Assembly: GCA_023268635.1 (NCBI GenBank)
Contig: JALQUB010000071.1
Location: 30,393-94,392, forward strand
Source of the DNA: Pseudomonadales bacterium
Lineage (GTDB): Bacteria; Pseudomonadota; Gammaproteobacteria; Pseudomonadales; Pseudohongiellaceae
Direction of reading: 5' to 3'
Length of the DNA stretch: 64,000 nucleotides
The notes below the pieces were generated by a model that was not told the origin of the DNA, did not search any database, and saw only the letters and a program-made list of their open reading frames with translations. The position numbers and the translations under genes were made by a program. This document shows, piece by piece, positions 36,028 to 43,060 of this stretch (position 1 is the first letter of the stretch; each line of letters opens with the position of its first letter).

Positions 36028-37452
36028 ATGACAATAAACCCTCACCCAGACAATCAGGCATCCAATTCTCAGGAGATGCTGCTCGAGCAGCTCAAAGCCG
36101 TTGTCGGTCCAGCGGGTTATCGGACTGTCGAAGACATCGATGAGCGGAGCTACAAAGACCCCATGGGTGCCCGCGCGGAGAAGCCCGTGCTCTTGCTGCG
36201 CCCAGCCTCGACCGAAGAAGTCTCCAGCATCATGCGTCTATGCCATGCGGCAGATCAGCCCGTAGCGCCTCAGGGTGGGATGACAGGGCTCGTATCAGCG
36301 GCGGCGCCACTGACGGGTGAAATTGCATTGAGTTTTGAGCGCATGCGTGCCATCGAAGACGTTGATCGCTTCAGTAGCACGATGACCGTGCAGTCGGGCG
36401 TGCCTCTCCAGGCGATCCAAGAGGCGGCGGAGGAGCAGGGTTTATTATTCCCGCTGGATCTCGGCGCACGCGGCAGCTGCACGATAGGCGGCAATCTGTC
36501 GACCAATGCGGGTGGTAATAGGGTGATTCGTTACGGTATGACTCGTGATTTAGTCGTGGGTCTGGAGGCGGTGCTCGCCGATGGCACGATCATCAATGGT
36601 CTGCACAAGCTACGGAAAAATAATACGGGCTACGATCTAAAACAGCTGTTTATAGGCAGTGAAGGCACCTTGGGGTTAATCACCCGGGCGGTCCTAAAAC
36701 TCAGTCCCAAGCCTAGCAGCCAGCGGGTGGCGATGTGTGCCGTCGATAATTTCGATAAGGTCGCGGAATTATTAGTCACCATGCAAACAGAGTTGGGTGG
36801 GAACCTGAGTGCCTTTGAGGTCATCTGGCAGAACACTTACCAGCTAGTCGACCGGCATGTTCCGCATGCAACCGTTCCATTGCCAGACTCATCGGCGTTC
36901 TACGTGTTGATCGAAAGTATGGGAAGTGATGAAGAAAGCGATCAGGAATTGTTTCTCAATGCCTTGTCCCACGCGAGCGAAAATGGCCTCATAGGCGATG
37001 TGGTGATTGGCGATTCGGCGGTGAAAATAAAGAGTCTGTGGACTGTCCGCGACGCGGCGGCCGAAGTTCATTCGGGTGTGGGTTATATGCAGACCTTCGA
37101 TGTCAGCCTTGCCATCAGTGAGATGGCGTATTTTGGCGAGGAAGTTGAACGACGGTTACGAGCCGAGTGGCCTGACGCCATCTTAGGGTTGTTCGGTCAT
37201 ATTGGTGATGGAAATGTTCACATCATCGTGCGCGTGGGGCCGGAGACACGCAAGCTCCACCAGCAAATCGATGCCATCGTATACGGTCTCATTCAGGAAA
37301 TAGGTGGCTCGGTCTCTGCCGAACATGGAATTGGTTTGATGAAGAAAGATTATCTGTCTTATTCGAAGAGTGAGCAGGAAATTAATCTCATGCGTCTGCT
37401 GAAGCAAAGCATGGATCCAAAAGGAATCCTCAATCCGGGGCGAGTTTTCTGA
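36028..37452 (+). CDS. FAD-linked 2-hydroxyacid dehydrogenase (GlcD/D-2-HGDH-like)
   Basis: A 474-residue flavoenzyme with an FAD-binding PCMH domain (PQGGMTGLVSAAAP; GGNLSTNAGGNRVIRYGMTRD) and a C-terminal FAD-oxidase domain with the metal/substrate-binding motifs HIGDGNVH and EHGIGLMKK. The family includes D-lactate, glycolate (GlcD) and D-2-hydroxyglutarate dehydrogenases that pass electrons to quinone, cytochrome c or ETF. No glcE/glcF partners are adjacent, which favours a single-subunit D-lactate or D-2-hydroxyglutarate enzyme. It starts a plus-strand run of redox genes. Confidence 0.9.
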   Translation: MTINPHPDNQASNSQEMLLEQLKAVVGPAGYRTVEDIDERSYKDPMGARAEKPVLLLRPASTEEVSSIMRLCHAADQPVAPQGGMTGLVSAAAPLTGEIALSFERMRAIEDVDRFSSTMTVQSGVPLQAIQEAAEEQGLLFPLDLGARGSCTIGGNLSTNAGGNRVIRYGMTRDLVVGLEAVLADGTIINGLHKLRKNNTGYDLKQLFIGSEGTLGLITRAVLKLSPKPSSQRVAMCAVDNFDKVAELLVTMQTELGGNLSAFEVIWQNTYQLVDRHVPHATVPLPDSSAFYVLIESMGSDEESDQELFLNALSHASENGLIGDVVIGDSAVKIKSLWTVRDAAAEVHSGVGYMQTFDVSLAISEMAYFGEEVERRLRAEWPDAILGLFGHIGDGNVHIIVRVGPETRKLHQQIDAIVYGLIQEIGGSVSAEHGIGLMKKDYLSYSKSEQEINLMRLLKQSMDPKGILNPGRVF

Positions 37453-37538
37453 CTCCTGCTCCGGCAAAACACAGATCAAAGTGCGCGTGATTGTGCATAG
37501 AAATTAATAAATAAAGTCATCTTAGCTGGGAGAAAAAC

Positions 37539-38264
37539 ATGCCAAGTAATGCATTAGAAGGGAAGCGCGTCGTCATCATCGGTGGCACGGCCGGTATTGG
37601 TCTCGCGGCTGCACAAGCGGCAGCGGCAGCGGGAGCGAAAGTTTGGGCAGCGGGTCGATCAGCCGCGCATATCGAGAAAGCAAAAGCCGTCGCAAATGGC
37701 GCCTTCGAAGTTCGACAAGCGGACACCCACGATGCTGATTCGATGCGCGCTATTTTTGAAGAAGTAGGCACGATTGACCATCTGGTTTCAGCCGCAGTAG
37801 GAGGCGAGCGTACACTTAAACCATTCCTCGAGCAGACTGACGAACAGTTTAAGGCTGCCTATGACAAGCTTTGGGGCTACACCAAAGTTGTTCGTACTGG
37901 CGCACCTTTCCTCGCTGACGATGGTTCGATCACGCTTGTGAGTGGGTCCCCGGCTCGTAAGATTCGTCCTGCACAATCTCCTCTGAGTTGCGTCGGCGCA
38001 TCGGTTGAAAATTTAGTCCGTTGCCTTGCCGTTGAAATGGCACCAATTAGGGTGAATGTGGTTTCACCGGGTACCGTCGATACTGCGATGTTTGATGCGA
38101 TGGGAGATGCCAAGGCGGCGAATCTCGCTGCCATGACAGCGACTCATCTCATTCCCCGTGCAGGCACGTCGGAAGAAGTCGCCGAGGGAATTATTTTTGT
38201 CATGAAAAATCGCTTCGTGACAGGAACGACTGTCGACGTCGACGGCGGTCGAATACTCAGTTAG
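37539..38264 (+). CDS. SDR-fold protein lacking the catalytic Tyr-Lys pair
   Basis: A 241-residue Rossmann protein with cofactor loop GGTAGIGLAAA (residues 15-25) and the normal SDR ending VDGGRILS. Where active SDRs have YxxxK about 13 residues after the catalytic Ser, this reads PLSCVGASVENLVR, so Tyr and Lys are both absent. Related bacterial SDRs with Ala/Asn-rich replacements exist, so this is a subfamily trait rather than a mutation, but the classical proton-transfer chemistry is not available. GGGAG precedes the ATG, and the nitroreductase follows after 9 nt. Confidence 0.85.
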   Translation: MPSNALEGKRVVIIGGTAGIGLAAAQAAAAAGAKVWAAGRSAAHIEKAKAVANGAFEVRQADTHDADSMRAIFEEVGTIDHLVSAAVGGERTLKPFLEQTDEQFKAAYDKLWGYTKVVRTGAPFLADDGSITLVSGSPARKIRPAQSPLSCVGASVENLVRCLAVEMAPIRVNVVSPGTVDTAMFDAMGDAKAANLAAMTATHLIPRAGTSEEVAEGIIFVMKNRFVTGTTVDVDGGRILS

Positions 38265-38273
38265 GGATTGCTT

Positions 38274-39011
38274 ATGAATAGCGTAATCTCTGCATACGTT
38301 AATGAGGATCCGACCGCGCAGACGCGCTCGGATCTCGATCCATCGATGAGTCTTATAGATTCACTCTATGGGCGCCATTCAGCGCGCGGCTATCTCGACA
38401 AAGAAGTGCCGCCGGAAATTTTGAATCGCATCTTCGAAGTCGCGCAGATGTCGCCCTCTAATTGCAATGTCCAGCCATGGAAGGTTTATGTAGCCTCCGG
38501 CGCATTGAAAGATAGATTGCGTGAGCAGATGGTGGCGAATACGGTGAACGGTGTTGAACCGAATCCAGACTACCCCTACCGTGGGACATTCGAGGGAGAG
38601 TACCGCAAGCGGCAAGTGGACTGTGCCGTGGCACTCTATAACAACATGGGTATTGAGCGTGGCGACAAAGAAGGGCGCATGAGAGCGATTATTCGTAATT
38701 TCGAATTTTTCGATGCGCCTTATATCGCTTTTCTCGGCATGAACCCAAGTTTCGGCGCTACGGTTGCGCTCGATGTGGGGATGTATGCTCAGAGTTTAAT
38801 GTTGGCCATGGTCGCTTTCGGCTTGCAGAGCTGCCCGATGGGGACAATGCGGAACTATCCGGACATGGTGCGAGAGGCGTTCGATATTCAAGATGAGACC
38901 AAAATTTTGTTTGGCCTGAGTTTTGGGTATGAGGATACCTCCGTTCCAGCGAACTTAACTCGTACCACGCGTGATCCTATTTCCGCCAGTGTACAATTTC
39001 GCTCTGAGTGA
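38274..39011 (+). CDS. Nitroreductase family protein
   Basis: A 245-residue FMN-dependent nitroreductase-fold protein. Conserved features are RHSARGYLDKEVP (FMN-phosphate-binding start), AQMSPSNCNVQPWKVYVA, and the C-terminal GLSFGYED/PANLTRTTRDPI. These enzymes reduce nitro compounds, quinones or enones with NAD(P)H. The ATG at 38274 with AGGGA at 38263-38267 is preferred over an upstream TTG. It follows the SDR by 9 nt, so the two are co-transcribed. Confidence 0.88.
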   Translation: MNSVISAYVNEDPTAQTRSDLDPSMSLIDSLYGRHSARGYLDKEVPPEILNRIFEVAQMSPSNCNVQPWKVYVASGALKDRLREQMVANTVNGVEPNPDYPYRGTFEGEYRKRQVDCAVALYNNMGIERGDKEGRMRAIIRNFEFFDAPYIAFLGMNPSFGATVALDVGMYAQSLMLAMVAFGLQSCPMGTMRNYPDMVREAFDIQDETKILFGLSFGYEDTSVPANLTRTTRDPISASVQFRSE

Positions 39012-39067
39012 GGAGCTGCGCAGCGGCGATTAATTAAAGAATCATCCAATAATAAGAAGCAAAGTCG

Positions 39068-39550
39068 ATGAGTTTAAAACCTGTAATTTTACTGTATGAC
39101 CTGGACAATAAGCTGGTGGATGAGTGCGCTGCACTTATTGGTCAGACCGGTCTTTATACCACCATTAGCACCTATAATGAGGCGAATGCGTGGGAAGTCG
39201 TTAAACAATATAATCGGCTTCTTGGCTTCGCCACCAATAAATTGGCTTGTATCATCACAGGCTGGAATAGCTATAAGAAGCCAAGGGACCAGTTTCTATT
39301 CCGCCTCCGGAAAGAGGAACACCGCAGCCCCTTTCGTTATCCCACGCCAGTGATTATGATTACGGAAGATCATCGTCGCGATCTCAGGTTAATCGCACTA
39401 GATCCGACCGATGGCGACGTCGCTGCCTACCTCCACAATGACAGCTTTAAGCAAGAATTAGAGGTGACGCTACACAAGGTAGTTTTCGGTGAGCGAGCAC
39501 ACGAACTTAATTCAATTGCCTATGCGCAGTTGCTAAGTGAAGAAGAGTAA
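39068..39550 (+). CDS. Receiver-like protein without the phospho-acceptor Asp (pseudo-receiver)
   Basis: A 160-residue cytoplasmic protein with the alternating helix/strand pattern of a response-regulator receiver (VILLYDLDNKLVDECAAL; KLACIITGWNSYKK; TPVIMITEDHRRD). The acidic patch at strand 1 is replaced by YDLD and the strand-3 phospho-Asp position reads TGWN, so phosphorylation by a histidine kinase is not expected. No output domain is attached. It lies between the nitroreductase and the FAH-family gene; its 3' end is 22 nt before the start of the latter. The family was not recognised with certainty. Confidence 0.55.
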   Translation: MSLKPVILLYDLDNKLVDECAALIGQTGLYTTISTYNEANAWEVVKQYNRLLGFATNKLACIITGWNSYKKPRDQFLFRLRKEEHRSPFRYPTPVIMITEDHRRDLRLIALDPTDGDVAAYLHNDSFKQELEVTLHKVVFGERAHELNSIAYAQLLSEEE

Positions 39551-39572
39551 TAAAAATCTAAGGAGAGAGCTT

Positions 39573-40394
39573 GTGAAGAAAATGACATTATTGGCGGCGG
39601 CTGCCGCTTTTTCCCTGGTGACAGAGGCGGCGAGTGCGCAGACTTACGTGCGCTACTCACAAGATGGCGGCGAAATCCATTGGGGCATGGTACACGACGA
39701 CGGCATCTATCAACTCGCTGACGCCCCTTATCTAAGCATGGCTCACACGGGCACGATTGTTCAGCGTGAAGATGTGAAACTTGAAGCGCCAGTAGATCCT
39801 AATCTAGTATTCATGACTGCGTTTAACTTCCGCAGCCACATCCGCGGCGAGCCAGCGGAATACCCAGGTCTTTTTACAATTCCAGCAAGTTCAATTGTGG
39901 GTCCTGAAGATCCGATCGTTCGTCCTGCTGAGTCCACTAACCTTCACTACGAAGCCGAGATGGCGATCATCGTCGGCAAGCATGCGGAGAATGTTTCGGT
40001 CGAAGATGCACATGAGTACATCTTCGGAGTGACTGCAGGTAATGACGTGAGTGAGCGCACCTGGCAAGCGAATGACATTCAATGGGTGAGGGCGAAAGGT
40101 TCACGAGGCTTCAACGCAGTGGGTCCTGTGCTAGTTCAAGGCGCTGACTATAAAAATATCGAGATTGAAGGACGTTTGAATGGTGAGAAAGTTCAGGGCG
40201 AAAACAGCTCTGATCTGATCTTCAGCATGGAAGAGATGCTGAGCTATATTTCACGTTACTTCACGCTGGAGCCGGGCGACATGATCTGGTCAGGCACTAT
40301 GGGCAGCACTCGCAAAATGGAGCCGGGTGATGTCTTCGAGGTTGAGCTTTCCGAAATTGGTATTCTGAAAAATACAGTTGTTCAGGGTAAGTAA
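39573..40394 (+). CDS. Exported fumarylacetoacetate-hydrolase family protein
   Basis: A 273-residue FAH-family hydrolase or lyase. Metal ligands are visible in LHYEAEMAIIVG (ExE) and GNDVSERTWQ, with PGDMIWSGTMG near the end. It has an N-terminal signal peptide (LLAAAAAFSLVTEAASAQ, cleavage near residue 22), which is unusual because family members are normally cytoplasmic. The start is assigned to the GTG at 39573, preceded by AGGAGA at 39561-39566; a longer frame would overlap the upstream gene and bury the signal. It is followed by a strong terminator. Confidence 0.85.
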   Translation: MKKMTLLAAAAAFSLVTEAASAQTYVRYSQDGGEIHWGMVHDDGIYQLADAPYLSMAHTGTIVQREDVKLEAPVDPNLVFMTAFNFRSHIRGEPAEYPGLFTIPASSIVGPEDPIVRPAESTNLHYEAEMAIIVGKHAENVSVEDAHEYIFGVTAGNDVSERTWQANDIQWVRAKGSRGFNAVGPVLVQGADYKNIEIEGRLNGEKVQGENSSDLIFSMEEMLSYISRYFTLEPGDMIWSGTMGSTRKMEPGDVFEVELSEIGILKNTVVQGK

Positions 40395-40417
40395 AACTGC
40401 AGTTCTTGAAATGAAAA

Positions 40418-40454
40418 GGCGGTTCCCAGTGTATTGCTGGGAACCGCCTTTTTT
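40418..40454 (+). terminator. Rho-independent terminator after FAH-family gene
   Basis: A perfect 12-bp GC-rich stem (GGCGGTTCCCAG with CTGGGAACCGCC, 40418-40429 and 40437-40448), 7-nt loop, then TTTTTT at 40449-40454. A run of four A on the 5' side lets it also work on the minus strand, so it can serve the convergent VOC gene. Confidence 0.92.
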
Positions 40455-40477
40455 ATTTAACAGGCTAAGAAATTTCC

Positions 40478-40846
40478 CTAGCCAATGTAAAACACGTTGA
40501 GCTTGTTGCCATCGAGGTCGCGAAAATAACCCGTATAAAAAGTATCACCGCGGTAACCAACGGCGCCTTCATCCTCTCCGCCTAGTTCCAGCGCTTTAGC
40601 ATGCAATGCGTCGACCTCTTCTTTTGACTTCGCTTGAATGGCCACCATACAGCCGTTGCCAACCGTAGCGGGTTTCTCATTAAAGGGTGTTGTCAGTGAG
40701 AGTCCGGGCCCACCATCCGAGTTGTTCCATGCAATAAAACTACCCATTTCCATGAAGCGTTTCCCGCCTATGGTCGTGAGCAATTCATCATAGAAGGCGG
40801 ATGCTTTTTCGAGATCATTCGTGCCGAGCGTGACGTATCCAATCAT
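40478..40846 (-). CDS. VOC (glyoxalase/bleomycin-resistance) family protein
   Basis: A 122-residue vicinal-oxygen-chelate protein: MIGYVTLGTNDLEKASAFYDEL at the start, FYTGYFRDLDGNKLNVFYIG at the end, the two beta-alpha-beta-beta-beta modules of the family. The usual metal-ligand His at the first strand is replaced (GYVTLGT), so the activity is not clear; many such proteins bind or detoxify small molecules. GAGGAG precedes the ATG. It converges with the FAH-family gene across the terminator. Confidence 0.85.
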   Translation of the reverse strand: MIGYVTLGTNDLEKASAFYDELLTTIGGKRFMEMGSFIAWNNSDGGPGLSLTTPFNEKPATVGNGCMVAIQAKSKEEVDALHAKALELGGEDEGAVGYRGDTFYTGYFRDLDGNKLNVFYIG

Positions 40847-40901
40847 GTTGTGCTCCTCGTGGACTGTTGTTTGGCCTGAGTGTACGCCTGTTGGAAATAG
40901 A

Positions 40902-41510
40902 CTACGAGCGGTTTAAGCGCCGTATATTTTCGTAGCGTGGGCAGTCGCTCAGGTGGTCGTTAATAAAGCCACAGGCTTGAAGAAACGCGTAGACGATTGT
41001 GGTGCCAACGAATTTGAAGCCACGCTTTTTTAGATCCTTGGAGACAGTATCGCTCAATGCGTTGGATGCGGGGATATCCTTGGGCTGTTTGCAAGCGCCG
41101 TCTATCGGTTGTCCGTTCACGAACTGCCAGAGATAATTATCGAGGCTGCCGAATTCTTCTTGCACTTTGAGTGTGGCGAGCGCATTGCTGCGGATGGAAT
41201 AAAGTTTGAGGCGATTGCGGATAAGGCCTTTGTCGAGTAGTAGCTTTTCGATGGTGTTGTCTGTCATTCGTGAGACAGCCAAGATGTCAAAATTTTTAAA
41301 CTTTTTGCGGTAATGATCTCGCTTCTTCAGCACCATCAGCCAATTCAGCCCTGCTTGCTGCCCATCCAAGCAGAGTGACTCGAACAGATGGCGATCATCA
41401 TGGACAGGGACTCCCCATTCTGTGTCGTGGTAGTCAACGTAAATGGGATCTTCACCGCACCACCAACAGCGCTGCGCCGGTTTTTTCGTTGTCTTCTTTG
41501 GGTTAGTCAT
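40902..41510 (-). CDS. tag: DNA-3-methyladenine glycosylase I
   Basis: Base-excision repair enzyme of 202 residues that removes 3-methyladenine from DNA. It matches E. coli Tag along its length: CWWCGEDPIYVDYHDTEWGVP (with the Zn-ligand Cys and His), LCLDGQQAGLNWLMVLKKRDHY, KKRGFKFVGTTIVYAFLQACGF and INDHLSDCPRYE (Zn-ligand His/Cys). The base-recognition Glu38 of E. coli Tag is Asp here (CLDG for CLEG), a conservative change. The ATG at 41510 follows AGAGGG; an ATG nine codons upstream has no ribosome-binding site. Confidence 0.92.
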   Translation of the reverse strand: MTNPKKTTKKPAQRCWWCGEDPIYVDYHDTEWGVPVHDDRHLFESLCLDGQQAGLNWLMVLKKRDHYRKKFKNFDILAVSRMTDNTIEKLLLDKGLIRNRLKLYSIRSNALATLKVQEEFGSLDNYLWQFVNGQPIDGACKQPKDIPASNALSDTVSKDLKKRGFKFVGTTIVYAFLQACGFINDHLSDCPRYENIRRLNRS

Positions 41511-41713
41511 ACGCCCTCTAGTATCCGCACTTGCCATGTGCGCTTGTGTGACTTGTTATAGCTAGCAGGAGCGAGAAATGCAATGCATATGCTGCAGAGC
41601 CTTAAGGAGATCGGAAATGCTTGAGAAAGCTAAAGAGAGTAACGAGAGAAACTAGAGTAACGAGGAGTTAGGGGAGATGCTTGGAGATGTGAGGGGATGC
41701 GAGGGGGATGAGA

Positions 41714-41744
41714 CTTTGCTCTCTGGATGAACCAGAGAGCAAAG
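41714..41744 (-). terminator. Stem-loop downstream of YceI lipoprotein gene
   Basis: A perfect 13-bp inverted repeat (CTTTGCTCTCTGG at 41714-41726 and its complement at 41732-41744) with a 5-nt loop, 12 nt after the stop of the YceI gene. There is no T-run on the minus strand, so it may protect the mRNA end or act with Rho. The following bases to 41560 are purine-rich (many GAG/AGAG) and hold no gene. Confidence 0.6.
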
Positions 41745-41756
41745 GTGACGAGCAGA

Positions 41757-42398
41757 CTATTCTGGCTCGCGGAACTCAACGTTGATATCGAGGTTGATCT
41801 CATCGCCAACACCAAAGTTGGTGAAACGGCTAACACCGAAGTCTGAACGCAGGAATGAAGCGCTAGCTTCGAAACCTAGCGTGTAGCTGCGAGTCAATAC
41901 GTTACGACCACCGCCATTGAAGTCCACCACCAAATTCACAGGCGCTGTCTCACCGTGGAGAGTCAGGTCACCGGCGAATACGAACGTGTTCTCATCACGT
42001 GCTTCGACGAAAGAAGTGGTGCGATAAATAGCCTGAGGGAATTGCGCGACATCGAACCAGTTCGAGCCCTTAAGCTCTTCTTCGAAGTCAGGTAGATTCA
42101 CATCCAAGCTGTTCATGTCGACGATGACTTCGAGGCTAGAGTTGCCGACGTTTTCAGGGTCGAAATCAAGTGCTGCGTCGAATGAGTCGAAGCTGCCGAT
42201 GAATGTCGAGAAGCCGAGGTGGTTAATCTCGAAAACCAATGAAGCATGGTCTTTGTCGAGGACGTAGCCACCGCTGCGAAGCTCGGAGATTTCAGTGTTG
42301 AAATCTGGCGTTAACAGACGGTCACAAGATGAGAGTAAGAGTGAGCCAGCTGCGATTAGGGCTATGCGGCTACCGATTTTAGTGAGTTTGGATTGCAT
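41757..42398 (-). CDS. YceI family lipoprotein
   Basis: A 213-residue lipoprotein with lipobox LSSC (Cys25). The mature part is a YceI lipocalin-like barrel: YVLDKDHASLVFEINHLGFS, FDAALDFDPENVGNSSLEV, FDVAQFPQAIYRTTSF, LTLHGETAPVNLVVDF and SFLRSDFGVSRF. YceI proteins bind isoprenoid lipids such as polyprenyl-quinones. GGAG precedes its ATG. It lies third in a unit with the PQQ dehydrogenase and a second YceI protein, fitting a quinone-related role. Confidence 0.9.
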   Translation of the reverse strand: MQSKLTKIGSRIALIAAGSLLLSSCDRLLTPDFNTEISELRSGGYVLDKDHASLVFEINHLGFSTFIGSFDSFDAALDFDPENVGNSSLEVIVDMNSLDVNLPDFEEELKGSNWFDVAQFPQAIYRTTSFVEARDENTFVFAGDLTLHGETAPVNLVVDFNGGGRNVLTRSYTLGFEASASFLRSDFGVSRFTNFGVGDEINLDINVEFREPE

Positions 42399-42425
42399 TG
42401 ATGGTGCTCCGGTTTAGCTTTAAAG

Positions 42426-42450
42426 CGGCTACGACTCCCAGTCGTAGCCG
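42426..42450 (-). promoter_or_regulatory. Intercistronic stem-loop between two yceI-type genes
   Basis: A perfect 10-bp stem CGGCTACGAC/GTCGTAGCCG (42426-42435 and 42441-42450) with a 5-nt loop, followed on the minus strand by CTTTAAAGC. It lies 12 nt after the upstream YceI stop and 28 nt before the next start, so it is either a partial terminator or an mRNA processing/stability element that sets the relative levels of the two proteins. Confidence 0.55.
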
Positions 42451-42462
42451 GTGGCGTTATGC

Positions 42463-43038
42463 CTATTTTTGAATCGCGTAGACGTCGATTTCGATGCCTA
42501 CATCGTTCGGGATAGTTGCTGTGTTTGCCCAGTATCCCTGGCCAACACCGAAGTCTAGACGCTGTACGGTGACTTCACTAGTCAGGTGGAAGCAGACTTG
42601 GCCATCGCACGTTTCAACCTCTAAGGTGAAAGGGAATGCGATGGGGTGAGTTTGGTCGCGAATCGTTAACGTGCCTTCAGATGTGAAAGAGTTAACTGAA
42701 TCTAGGCTGCACTTTTCTGCTTTAAATGTTGCCGTTGGCCACTGATCGACATCGAACATCTCGAGATCGAGTAGGTAGTCGAGGGTCTCAGGGCTGTCTA
42801 CATTGATGTTCTCGATGGGGATCGTGACATCAAATTTGCAAGCGCTGGGCTTTAATGGATCGATATCGAAGACGGCACTAACTCCGCCGAACTCACCTTG
42901 ATAAGGAGTTCCTTCGTATGAGTATTTGAAGATCACGATCGACTGACCCTGATCGAGCTCCCATGTTGCTGCCTGTGTGCTCACGGCAGAGAGGGCCAAT
43001 AGTGACGCAGCGGCCGTACGTGTGATTGATTTCATCAT
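42463..43038 (-). CDS. YceI family periplasmic protein
   Basis: A 191-residue exported YceI-type protein: signal peptide ending VSTQAA, then TWELDQGQSIVIFKYSYEGTP, FDVDQWPTATFKAEKC, LTIRDQTHPIAFPF and RLDFGVGQGYW. Cysteines near 67, 117, 149 and 153 suggest a disulfide, unlike its lipoprotein neighbour. AAGGAGT precedes the ATG pair at 43038/43035; the longer frame to 43110 runs into the PQQ dehydrogenase gene and is rejected. The dehydrogenase stop is 22 nt upstream, so the genes are co-transcribed. Confidence 0.88.
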   Translation of the reverse strand: MMKSITRTAAASLLALSAVSTQAATWELDQGQSIVIFKYSYEGTPYQGEFGGVSAVFDIDPLKPSACKFDVTIPIENINVDSPETLDYLLDLEMFDVDQWPTATFKAEKCSLDSVNSFTSEGTLTIRDQTHPIAFPFTLEVETCDGQVCFHLTSEVTVQRLDFGVGQGYWANTATIPNDVGIEIDVYAIQK

Positions 43039-43060
43039 AATATCTTTACTCCTTTTTAAT

